Of a stretch of DNA of 64,000 nucleotides, positions 25,153 through 33,957 are shown one piece after another. The position numbers and the translations under genes are program-made. The DNA lies in contig PGZZ01000005.1 in the NCBI GenBank assembly GCA_002841545.1, positions 62,001-126,000 of the forward strand, in the 5' to 3' direction. The stretch comes from Firmicutes bacterium HGW-Firmicutes-16. GTDB lineage: Bacteria; Bacillota; Clostridia; Oscillospirales; Oscillospiraceae. Below the pieces are notes generated by a model that was given only the letters and a program-made list of their open reading frames with translations, had not been told where the DNA came from and ran no database searches. The number at the start of each line of letters is the position of its first letter. Position 1 is the first letter of the stretch.

Positions 25153-26582
25153 TGGCAAAGAGAGATTTATCCGCAGACTGGAAACAGCATTATAAGGACC
25201 ACTTGGTTACGATAGAAGAGGCTGCAAAGCACGTTGAGTCCGGCGATGTTATTTATTTGGGACAGGCAACGATGATTCCCTATGCTCTTCTTGACCACCT
25301 GTATCAGCACAAGGAAGAATATCATGACGTGACCTTCTGGTTCAATGTCATGAACGTGCCTATCGACATGATTTTCGACCATGATATAAAAGAGCACTTT
25401 CGTTTTCTTAATATCTTCAATCTGCCAATCGACCGCATGGCAATCGATGAGCATACAATCGAAGTTCTCGGCGCGGGATATGATACCTATGAAAGCAGTA
25501 TGTGGGAGTATGGCGTTAACTCATCTGCGACTCAGGTTTGCCCTCCCGATGAAAACGGCTGGTGCAATGTAGGCTGTTATGGAGTTACCAACAGCACGAC
25601 AAATACGGATCCCCGTATTGCGAAGAAATTCGGCTTTATTGATGCAACAGGCGTATATCCTGCGCCTGGCCCAAATGAACAAAACTGCATACATATCTCG
25701 GAATTTGATTATATAATTGAGAACGACACCGAAATGATGGCTCTTCCTATTCCGGAGCCGACGCCTTTGGACATAAAGACCGCTTCTTTTATTATACCCT
25801 ACATCAAGGATGGTGACAAGGTACAGATTGGTTACGGCGGGCTGGGTGAGGAAATCCTCAGAAACCTAAAGGATCTGCCCGGCTCATTTGAAGTGTTCTC
25901 AGAGGTTTTATGCGACAGCATGATACCTCTTGTCGAAAGCGGCAAGATATCGAAAATCCGTGCCTCAAGCCCCGGCGCCTGCACTGAGGAATGCTTCAAA
26001 TGGCTTGCAACCACAAAGCACGATGTGAGAGTGCTTCCGAGAACCCTCTGCATTGAGCCTCTCGGCACAATGGAACAAGAGAGCATAGTTGCCATTAACG
26101 CGACCTTTATGGTTGACCTTCTTGGTCAGGCTTGCTCAGAGGCACAGGGCCTTAAGCCTTATACCGGTATGGGGGGATCGTTCGCATATATTTATGGTGC
26201 ACAGAGAGCAAGAGAAGGCAGGAGTTTCATTTGTCTACGTTCCACATATGTTGACAAAAACGGCACAGTAAAGTCCAACATTGTACCCTGGCTGCCAGAA
26301 GGAAGCATCGTATCCATGCTCAAAAACTATGCCATGTTCATAGTCTCCGAGTGGGGTATTGCGGATGTTTACCTAAAGACCTATGTCGACCGCATCAAGG
26401 CGCTCATTAAAATAGCTCACCCCGACTTCCGTCCGTGGCTGAAAGAACAGATTCTTACAACTCCGCTTATCGAGGAGTGGAATTTTAGAGATTACGATAT
26501 GTCCGATAACACGCCCCCCGCTGTAAGACAGCCAAATACAACGGTTCCCAAAAGAGAGTACAATTTCGGAACGGGTAAATAA
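25152..26582 (+). CDS. 4-hydroxybutyrate-type CoA-transferase
   Basis: A 476-residue full-length enzyme of the acetyl-CoA hydrolase/4-hydroxybutyrate CoA-transferase family, which moves CoA between a short-chain acyl-CoA and an acid such as acetate. The N-terminal domain contains QVCPPDENGWCNVG. The C-terminal domain has IGYGGLGEEIL (CoA-binding loop), the probable catalytic glutamate in EVFSEVLCD and the QACSEAQG and GGSFAYIYGA motifs. It is about 40 residues longer than the paralogue at 57659, mainly at the C terminus. Likely an operon with the N-terminal-domain gene, with which it overlaps by one base. The exact acid is not determinable. Confidence 0.85.
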   Translation: MAKRDLSADWKQHYKDHLVTIEEAAKHVESGDVIYLGQATMIPYALLDHLYQHKEEYHDVTFWFNVMNVPIDMIFDHDIKEHFRFLNIFNLPIDRMAIDEHTIEVLGAGYDTYESSMWEYGVNSSATQVCPPDENGWCNVGCYGVTNSTTNTDPRIAKKFGFIDATGVYPAPGPNEQNCIHISEFDYIIENDTEMMALPIPEPTPLDIKTASFIIPYIKDGDKVQIGYGGLGEEILRNLKDLPGSFEVFSEVLCDSMIPLVESGKISKIRASSPGACTEECFKWLATTKHDVRVLPRTLCIEPLGTMEQESIVAINATFMVDLLGQACSEAQGLKPYTGMGGSFAYIYGAQRAREGRSFICLRSTYVDKNGTVKSNIVPWLPEGSIVSMLKNYAMFIVSEWGIADVYLKTYVDRIKALIKIAHPDFRPWLKEQILTTPLIEEWNFRDYDMSDNTPPAVRQPNTTVPKREYNFGTGK

Positions 26583-26781
26583 TTTTCTGACGTGATCTGT
26601 GCAGTGGTAAGACGGCACACTTTCAAATTTTACCACGTACAGCAATCTCTGACTGGTCTGGAAAATATAGAAAATGGACGTGTCGCCTACTAAAGCATAA
26701 TTCCTGGATATCAAATTAATTAGCTCTTATTTAATATGTGTATGTGATCGGATGAAAGGCCTTTTGTTGTAAGAATCAAAT
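26583..26781. other. Intergenic stretch with a weak hairpin
   Basis: GTGGTAAGA and TTTTACCAC at about 26605-26636 can pair and may end the CoA-transferase operon. Nothing else is supported. Confidence 0.35.
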
Positions 26782-26905
26782 GGAGGTGCACACACGACAT
26801 TTCTGGAGAGCGTCTGACTGGCAGTCAGAAGTGGGGCGGTTCGATCCCGCTTATCTCCACCAAATTGAAAAACAGCCTAAAACGAAAGTTTTATGGCTGT
26901 TTTTC
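26782..26905 (+). repeat. tRNA-Ala-derived repeat, copy E (best preserved)
   Basis: An 81-nt core (26782-26862) with a complete 7-bp acceptor stem GGAGGTG/TATCTCC, a perfect anticodon stem TCTGA/TCAGA around CTGGCAG (U33 present, anticodon GGC), T arm GGCGG/CCGCT around TTCGATC, and an encoded ACCA end. The 3' side of the D arm (CTGGAGAGCG) is close to genuine tRNA-Ala, but the 5' side is CACACACGACATTT, so no D stem forms. The hairpin 26867-26905 follows. Unlike copies A-C, the tail beyond the hairpin is not conserved. Confidence 0.75.
26867..26905 (+). terminator. Hairpin with T run after copy E
   Basis: GAAAAACAGCC with TAAAAC pairs with GTTTTATGGCTGTTTTTC, ending in a T run. It occupies the same place as the hairpins after copies A, B and C. 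Confidence 0.7.
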
Positions 26906-27089
26906 GTATCAGTCATCGCAGACAAGCCTATTTCCCAGCTGGAAGGCATCCTACACCACAGCCACGGTCACTTTTCCACCGCAGTCCATGTGAAGATTTT
27001 TGTCACATAGACCACGGCATAATTGCAAAGTGAGTAGTGCTGAAGGTGACCACGCCTGTGGCAGTGTTATCGCATACGTAATATAAATC

Positions 27090-28531
<1,442 letters not shown>

Positions 28532-28685
28532 TGACTTTAATTCAAATCTGCTATTCAGTCATATCATTTTTATATATCGCGTGATATGGGGGCTCTTTTG
28601 CTATGCCGGTCGTATATAAAGGTTGTCATTTCTGTAAATCAATCCAAGGATACCGTTTAAATGATTGGACTCCCGATAGTGACGT

Positions 28686-28973
28686 TCACAAGATTGCGTC
28701 CTTGTATATTCTGGCCTCTCCGAGTTACAGCAGGAGCATGAAAGCCGCTGCAAAACCGCACAGCGTGAACTGGAGGGCTGTAAGTATCGAATGGCGGAAA
28801 TACATGCGCAGTATGATGAAGTGATTTCATGGACGTAACTGTACGATGCCGTAGACCTTCCAGCGAAGAAAATGATTATCGCCAATCTGATAGCCCGCAT
28901 CGAAGCCGGCAGAGACTATGAGATTCGGACAGAAACAAGCTGGCACCACTCAAAATGGCGCCAGCTTGTTTGA
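28686..28973 (+). pseudogene. Remnant of a large serine recombinase (C-terminal part)
   Basis: In one plus-strand frame the sequence reads SELQQEHESRCKTAQRELEG, then YDEVISWT, a TAA at 28836-28838, then LYDAVDLPAKKMIIANLIARI and GRDYEIRTE before a stop at 28971-28973. The coiled-coil segment followed by KKMIIANLI and a GRDYEI ending is typical of the C terminus of transposon-type serine recombinases (Tn4451 TnpX-like). The catalytic resolvase and recombinase domains are gone and the frame is interrupted, so this is a fossil of a mobile element. A hairpin with arms AACAAGCTGGC and GCCAGCTTGTT (28934-28971) sits at its end. Confidence 0.65.
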
Positions 28974-29039
28974 TTTCGCAATATTTTGCTAAATGGGCTT
29001 TAGCTGCCCTTAATTTTCCACTGACGGCTCTTACCGCAC

Positions 29040-30599
29040 TTAAGCCGGCAGACCAGCTTCAGATAATCCGGCCATTAGCGATTCGCTGAGTTCTCCGAGG
29101 GAAAAGACAGATACGATGTTACTTCCCTCAGCCGGCTCACGAGAGGGAGTTGCTGTGGTATCAGAGAAAGCGTAATTAACCTTAAGCATAAGCTCTGTTA
29201 CGCCGTTTGAAACCGTCGTTATACTAAGGCTGCCCTTGCCTACAGCTGTGAAGGAATAGGTTAACTCAGTGCTGGAAGTGTCAAGTTCTTCGCCAAGAGC
29301 ATTGCCATCGTAATAATTAGAGTAAGAGCCACATACCGAACTTAGCATAGAATAAGACACTCCGGAAAAGGTTTCTCCGTCAAATTGGAAAACCAGTTTG
29401 GAGCTTTCCTTACTGTGGAAGTAGTAATCTTCATCGTCCGAGTTATCATAGGAATACGTAAGAACATAATCTTCGCCATCCTTGACCATGGCTTGATCAC
29501 TGAATCTTGCATTCAGCTCATTTAGAGTATCGATGACGTAGTCTCCGTCATCGTAGATGAGCTCCTGTTTGAGCGAAGCAGACACATAGTCCCTAAAGCT
29601 GGAGACATTTCCGACACTGAATATGGAGAACCCTGAAAGATCTGATAAATCCGTAGAGGATAGTGATTCTCCGGTCTCGAGGCAAAGCCACGCGTCTTCA
29701 GCCTGCCCCGAAATAACGCAGATCAGAGGGGATTTGACGTAAATCAAACCGGTTTCGTTGTTAACAATGAGACTAATGTCTGTATTATCTAGCTCTCCGA
29801 GGAGAGCTTTCGTTCCGTCATCGATAGATTCTTCTGCTATAAGCTGTGGTATCACACTTGAGGCATTTGATTTGAGGTTGATGCTCATCTCACTGCCGCT
29901 CAGGTCAAAAACTCCTGTAGCTGCGCCGTTAATGGTCAGTGGCGGAATCTCGACTATCTCAGTTTCCGAATTGGTATCGTCATAGTATTCATAATAGTAA
30001 TAATTATCGAAATAAAGCGAATTCATATCGGCGGTGAGGCTGAATGTACCGTCCAAAGCCTTGTTGTTAGACATTAATTGATTATTAAAGGCCAGATATT
30101 TGTCTATAACAGTATAGGTTGCGCCGCTGCTCTTTATAAGGTCATCCACGGACCGAAGCGTGATTGCACGGCTGGAGCTGTCCCATGATACGACATATCC
30201 AAGCGCCTGAGCGGTATCGCGGATGGGTACATAAATTTTCCTAGTTACTGTATCCAGAATTGGCGCGCCTTCTGTGCAGTACCAATTCTCCACCCCATCA
30301 GTTGAAACAGTCATTGTATAGTCTTCAACGCTGAAGATTATTGTTGTCGTTCCCGACACGGCTGTAATCGCCTGAGTTTCCTCGTCATAGCTTGCTTTGG
30401 CACCGAGAGCCTTGAACAAAGAATCGTAAGGTGCGTATGTATGACCGCCCTGAGTCAGAATAGGTGAAACGCTCAGAACTTTACCACCCAGCATGATCTT
30501 TATTGCAGGCTTTGTGGCTGCGGATGCCAATGGCGAAAGAGTAAACAGTGTTGCGATAATAAGTACGAGGGTCAACGCTGATTTCATGGCTTTTTTCAA
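29040..30599 (-). CDS. Secreted stalk-domain (copper amine oxidase N-like) protein
   Basis: A 519-residue exported protein: signal peptide (1-27, ending ASAA), then one stalk domain of the copper-amine-oxidase N-terminal type (about 30-155; ILTQGGHTYAPYDSLFKALGA and YVPIRDTAQALGYVVSW). A long region follows that I cannot assign, with many polar and tyrosine-rich segments. No anchor is visible. Stalk-domain proteins are abundant in Clostridia and bind the cell envelope, with generally unknown roles. Translation appears to start at TTG 30599, 7 nt after AGGAGG; the first in-frame ATG is three codons later. Confidence 0.75.
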   Translation of the reverse strand: MKKAMKSALTLVLIIATLFTLSPLASAATKPAIKIMLGGKVLSVSPILTQGGHTYAPYDSLFKALGAKASYDEETQAITAVSGTTTIIFSVEDYTMTVSTDGVENWYCTEGAPILDTVTRKIYVPIRDTAQALGYVVSWDSSSRAITLRSVDDLIKSSGATYTVIDKYLAFNNQLMSNNKALDGTFSLTADMNSLYFDNYYYYEYYDDTNSETEIVEIPPLTINGAATGVFDLSGSEMSINLKSNASSVIPQLIAEESIDDGTKALLGELDNTDISLIVNNETGLIYVKSPLICVISGQAEDAWLCLETGESLSSTDLSDLSGFSIFSVGNVSSFRDYVSASLKQELIYDDGDYVIDTLNELNARFSDQAMVKDGEDYVLTYSYDNSDDEDYYFHSKESSKLVFQFDGETFSGVSYSMLSSVCGSYSNYYDGNALGEELDTSSTELTYSFTAVGKGSLSITTVSNGVTELMLKVNYAFSDTTATPSREPAEGSNIVSVFSLGELSESLMAGLSEAGLPA

Positions 30600-30810
30600 T
30601 ATTATATCCTCCTATTTTATATGACTTTCTGGCTTAGCGTGTGTAAAATAATCACAAGTACCGAAATAGTTCGTCACAACAGCCGCATCATTTATCAACA
30701 TTTTCGTCTAATTAAACATAATTAGTTCGGCAGAAAAAAGCCGTTTGGTATATATTAACACAATTATTGAAATATGGCAATTAGTAAAACCACTTTAGCA
30801 AATCCCAAAT

Positions 30811-30842
30811 AAAAGCCACACCCATTTCGGAGTGTGGCTTTT
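30811..30842 (-). terminator. Terminator of the ferritin-like gene
   Basis: AAAAGCCACAC pairs with GTGTGGCTTTT around a short loop, overlapping the 3' end of the ferritin-like gene on the minus strand. Confidence 0.7.
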
Positions 30843-30843
30843 A

Positions 30844-31158
30844 TTATTGCATCTCGCCCTGAAAGTTCTGTTGCTGCTGCTGGATGATTGACTGTTTGCC
30901 CTTTTCCATATTCTCCGCTTCCTTGGGACATAGAATATAGAGTAGCTGCTGCAGCTCTCCGACATGCTGTCTTTCCTCATCGGCAACATGGTAAAGTACC
31001 TTTTTTACGCGTTCGTCACTTGTTGACATGGCATGGGCCTCATAGCCGATGATGGCTTCAAGCTCTCCGGCAAGGTCAACGCGCAGAGCCTGAATTGTTT
31101 CTTCCTCGGTCATTTGTTTTGCTACATTGGCAACAAAAGGATTTCCTAAAAGCGCCAT
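30844..31158 (-). CDS. Small ferritin-like protein (encapsulated-ferritin-like)
   Basis: A 104-residue, two-helix protein. It has LAGELEAIIGYEAHA in the first helix and ADEERQHVGELQQLL in the second, supplying the E...E..H ligands of a half ferroxidase site. This matches the short EncFtn type, whose active site forms between two subunits; rubrerythrins are longer. The C terminus is glutamine-rich (IQQQQQNFQGEMQ) and lacks the usual encapsulin-targeting peptide. No encapsulin shell gene is in the window. The likely job is iron oxidation and storage or oxidative-stress defence. AGGAGG precedes the ATG. Confidence 0.7.
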   Translation of the reverse strand: MALLGNPFVANVAKQMTEEETIQALRVDLAGELEAIIGYEAHAMSTSDERVKKVLYHVADEERQHVGELQQLLYILCPKEAENMEKGKQSIIQQQQQNFQGEMQ

Positions 31159-31280
31159 AAGCGTATCCTCCTAATTTCATTTCTTATATTTTCTACATCA
31201 AAAGTATCATTATGCAGACTTATCAATACTTTTCGCTATTATTAATCCAAACATAATAAACGCATTATTTTACGGCTTCA

Positions 31281-31329
31281 AAAATAAGCATTAAGTATGC
31301 CACTTAGTGACATACTTAATGCTTATTTT
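31281..31329. promoter_or_regulatory. Perfect 19-bp inverted repeat upstream of the MntP-like gene
   Basis: AAAATAAGCATTAAGTATG (31281-31299) and its exact complement (31311-31329) flank an 11-nt loop. It ends 14 bases before the probable start codon, too close to be only the terminator of the upstream minus-strand gene. It could be an operator or an RNA hairpin controlling translation. Confidence 0.55.
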
Positions 31330-31342
31330 GCGGGTGAGATGC

Positions 31343-31882
31343 TTGGATATTTTTGAAATGGCCGTTCTCGTCGCCGTCCTCAATCTGGAAATTGCCATAC
31401 TGTCTGTAAATCTTGGGACACGGGTCAAGGCTCTTGCGGACAGACTTTTTCTTGCGCTCATATTCGCGCTGATGCATTGCACCGTCTCGCTTCTGGGCTT
31501 TGCCGTCGGCAGCATACTGAACGGTCTAGTGGGCGCTGTGAGTCGTTACATAAGCTCCGCAATTTTGATTGGAGTCGGCTATAAAATCGCGAAAACGTCC
31601 ACAGAGCAGACAGGCAGAAAGCTTTCGCAGGCGAATATTCTTCTTATCCTTCTGGGTGCGGGGATTGAAGACCTCGTTGGGGCTTTCAGCGTCGGCGTCG
31701 GAACCTTTGGCGGGAGCGCGTCCCTCCTGCTGTTGCTGTTTTTCGCCATATCTATACCTGTCAATCTTCTTGCTTTCTGGTTCGGCGAAAAGCTTGGGAA
31801 GCGCTTCGGTTTTTCCGTCGATCTTGTTACGGGAATACTCCTCGTAGTTATTGGAATTTTAAGTGCCTTCGGCGTCCTTTGA
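31343..31882 (+). CDS. MntP-like divalent-cation efflux membrane protein
   Basis: About 179 residues with six predicted membrane helices in two related halves, the size and layout of MntP manganese exporters. The usual acidic helix motifs are altered: MAVLVAVLNLEIAILSVNLG in the first half and GAGIEDLVGAFSVGVG in the second. Function as a manganese or other cation exporter is therefore only probable. The start is uncertain. TTG at 31343 follows GGGTGAG and lies beyond the inverted repeat; GTG 31307 would fall inside the hairpin loop; ATG 31358 is also possible. A terminator follows. Confidence 0.6.
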   Translation: MDIFEMAVLVAVLNLEIAILSVNLGTRVKALADRLFLALIFALMHCTVSLLGFAVGSILNGLVGAVSRYISSAILIGVGYKIAKTSTEQTGRKLSQANILLILLGAGIEDLVGAFSVGVGTFGGSASLLLLLFFAISIPVNLLAFWFGEKLGKRFGFSVDLVTGILLVVIGILSAFGVL

Positions 31883-31889
31883 AATTAAA

Positions 31890-31921
31890 TAAGCCCCGAA
31901 AACTGTTGTTTTCGGGGCTTT
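31890..31921. terminator. Bidirectional terminator between convergent genes
   Basis: AAGCCCCGAAAAC pairs perfectly with GTTTTCGGGGCTT across a 4-5 nt loop, between the MntP-like gene and the convergent flavoprotein gene. Confidence 0.8.
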
Positions 31922-31966
31922 AACATTAACTTAGGCTATCAAGCGGCGGTTTCACCTCGTTTAGAT

Positions 31967-32665
31967 TCAGGGCTTCCAAGGTCTTTTTGAACCCATCCAG
32001 CCCTTTTCCTTCCAGTAATCCCCATCTGCGGGGTTCCACGGCTTTTTCTGCATCTGCCGCATTATGCCGAATATCAGCTTCGTTTTAAGCGAAGGGCGGA
32101 CCTTACCTTCACGTCTTTTGATAGTCTTCGCAAGACTGTCGGTCTTACTCTCAATTTTCACCCTTTTCTTATCAACGACCTCGCGCCATGACATCGCCTG
32201 AACGCCTATACCGTAGCTGTATACCTTGCCGACACCCCAGTAAGATAGGCTGTCGCGCATATCCTTCAGCGTCGATCTCATTCCGATTCCCGCAGCAGTC
32301 GATATTATGACGCCCTGTTTCTCGAACATTTTCTCTTCGGGTCTGTGCGACATCCAGCGATAGGCATAGTGGTCGAGCAGCGCCTTCATCGAACCCGTCG
32401 CATGTAACACATATACGGGTGATGTGAAAATCAGCACGTTTGCCGCGTCAATCAGCTGCGTTATCGGTTCCATATACTGGTAGTCTTGGCAAGCATTTTC
32501 GCCCTCCATTATACACCTTACGCAGCCAACGCAAAATTTTGGCATGTCCCGCGGCAGAAACACTTCATGGATGTTTTCGTTGTCTGTCAGCTTTTCGGCG
32601 AGCATTCTGCCAATGTGATATGTAGAGCCCTTGTGGTTTTGTCCATTAATAAGTGCAACCTTCAT
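31967..32665 (-). CDS. NADPH-dependent FMN reductase / flavodoxin-like protein
   Basis: About 232 residues with a flavodoxin-like fold. The FMN-phosphate loop is NGQNHKGSTYHIGRML near the N terminus, followed by a two-cysteine element FCVGCVRC and the flavin-contacting TSPVYVLHATGSMKA. This matches the iron-sulfur-flavoprotein-like or NAD(P)H-dependent FMN reductase families of anaerobes, though only two or three of the cysteines needed for a cluster are seen. The C terminus is basic, ending KGWMGSKRPWKP. The ATG at 32665 follows GGAGGAAACT. It probably acts in redox or oxygen-stress chemistry. Confidence 0.78.
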   Translation of the reverse strand: MKVALINGQNHKGSTYHIGRMLAEKLTDNENIHEVFLPRDMPKFCVGCVRCIMEGENACQDYQYMEPITQLIDAANVLIFTSPVYVLHATGSMKALLDHYAYRWMSHRPEEKMFEKQGVIISTAAGIGMRSTLKDMRDSLSYWGVGKVYSYGIGVQAMSWREVVDKKRVKIESKTDSLAKTIKRREGKVRPSLKTKLIFGIMRQMQKKPWNPADGDYWKEKGWMGSKRPWKP

Positions 32666-32866
32666 AGTTTCCTCCATCTTCTGAACGCAATTCTTTTATT
32701 CTTTTTATGAAATGTGTTGCAATTTAGCAAGACACGTGTATTGTTTTTATTTATTGTTACAAATTTATCAATTTGTCATTTGTCCCAAAATTTCGCACTT
32801 TGACAAGAGGGTACTTTTGTAGTAAAATACAATTTGCGTGCTGGGAAGAACACTATTTGCTTTAAG

Positions 32867-33589
32867 TCATTGTGTATCGGAGCAAAGCGCTCTGCGAAGA
32901 CAGTTAAAACTTAGCTCCGGAAGCTCAACAAAGTTCTCCCTCTCCGAAATGTCCTGAAGCCTGTGTGCGTCGGACGAGGTAACAATTATATAGCCATCCT
33001 TGTAACGCACATTATCAGCGTTTCCGAAAAAGCTCTCCAGGTCATGAACCTCGAGAGAAACAAACTTTGGTGTTTCCGGAACCTCACCAAAAACGGCAAT
33101 GATGCTGTCGGAGGCTCGGTCGATATGCGCAGGATAGCAGAATCCGCCGAAAGAACCCACAAGTTTTGGCAGTGAGTCAATCGATATATCCAGAGCGTTC
33201 GGAAGTAGTAACGGGAAAGTCCCCGCAATTTCTTCGTTTTCGTCCATAACGACCTGTTCTCCGAAGTATTCGGGACGATTTTGAACGGACGGTAAATGCT
33301 TTTCCAGCTCTCCTCCCGCATTCTCTGCGCTGTCCGCGTCAGGAAAAAGGCAGACAACGTGGATTTCTTCCGCAGTCGTGACTTCAATTCCGGGTATCAC
33401 CTTCAGCGGAAGCCCTTTTGCCGCGCTCATTACGGCACGCACGTTGCGGGCCGAGTTGTGGTCGGTTATCGCAATGATGTCGAGCCCCTTAATATTTGCC
33501 ATGTTTGCAATATTCGGCGGGGTCATGAGAGCATCGCCGCAGGGCGACAGGCAAGTGTGTATATGCAGGTCATATGCATAAAGCGGCAT
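32867..33589 (-). CDS. PHP-domain phosphoesterase
   Basis: A 240-residue PHP protein. Metal-binding motifs are DLHIHTCLSPCG (8-19), ITDHNSA (about 42) and VTSSDAHRL near residue 215. The family hydrolyses phosphoesters such as nucleotides or phosphorylated sugars. It is the last gene of a minus-strand cluster with DRTGG proteins, an RsbW-like ATPase and a hydrogenase homologue. This cluster recurs beside [FeFe] hydrogenases in Clostridia, where the PHP protein may degrade or sense a nucleotide signal. That role is inference. Confidence 0.85.
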   Translation of the reverse strand: MPLYAYDLHIHTCLSPCGDALMTPPNIANMANIKGLDIIAITDHNSARNVRAVMSAAKGLPLKVIPGIEVTTAEEIHVVCLFPDADSAENAGGELEKHLPSVQNRPEYFGEQVVMDENEEIAGTFPLLLPNALDISIDSLPKLVGSFGGFCYPAHIDRASDSIIAVFGEVPETPKFVSLEVHDLESFFGNADNVRYKDGYIIVTSSDAHRLQDISERENFVELPELSFNCLRRALCSDTQ

Positions 33590-33621
33590 TGCTTCTCAGC
33601 CCCCTTTTCCTAATTATTCTA

Positions 33622-33957
33622 CTAATTCAGCTTCATCGTGGTCGCTGCGGAAAGTGCGGCCTCAAAAACAGGCTGCTCGGTTTTTAAAACGGTGATTCCG
33701 CCTTTTTTCGCTCCTTCGAGCGCTTCCGCGTCAAGCGGCATACGCTCCGCAATGACAACGCAGGCAGTATCGGCCAAGGTTGCCACCGCCATTGTGTTGA
33801 CGTTACCCATAACGGTTATCCAGAGACTGTCAGCGGGCGCGCGGCCCATGACGAGGGATAAAAGGTCGCAGCAGTAAATGCCGCCTGTTATCTCGCGATC
33901 ACCGTCACCAATAGCCAGCTCCCAACCGAGCTCTTCGCAAAGTTCTTTAACTTTCAT
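33622..33957 (-). CDS. DRTGG-domain protein 1
   Basis: A 111-residue protein consisting of a single DRTGG domain (signature GDREITGGIYCCDLLS at about 18-33). Such domains are thought to be ligand-binding or regulatory and occur with CBS domains and phosphotransacetylases. The start overlaps the stop of the hydrogenase homologue (TAATG), so the two are translationally coupled. A related DRTGG protein is encoded at 35720-36073. Confidence 0.82.
   Translation of the reverse strand: MKVKELCEELGWELAIGDGDREITGGIYCCDLLSLVMGRAPADSLWITVMGNVNTMAVATLADTACVVIAERMPLDAEALEGAKKGGITVLKTEQPVFEAALSAATTMKLN

Noticed and set aside
24544-26582. A frameshifted single CoA-transferase gene
   Set aside because: The second gene is itself full length with its own N-terminal domain, so the first is an extra domain copy and not a broken 5' end.
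26782-26862. A functional tRNA-Ala(GGC) gene
   Set aside because: Acceptor, anticodon and T arms fold, but no D stem is possible and the same deviation appears in three other copies, so I list it as a tRNA-derived repeat.
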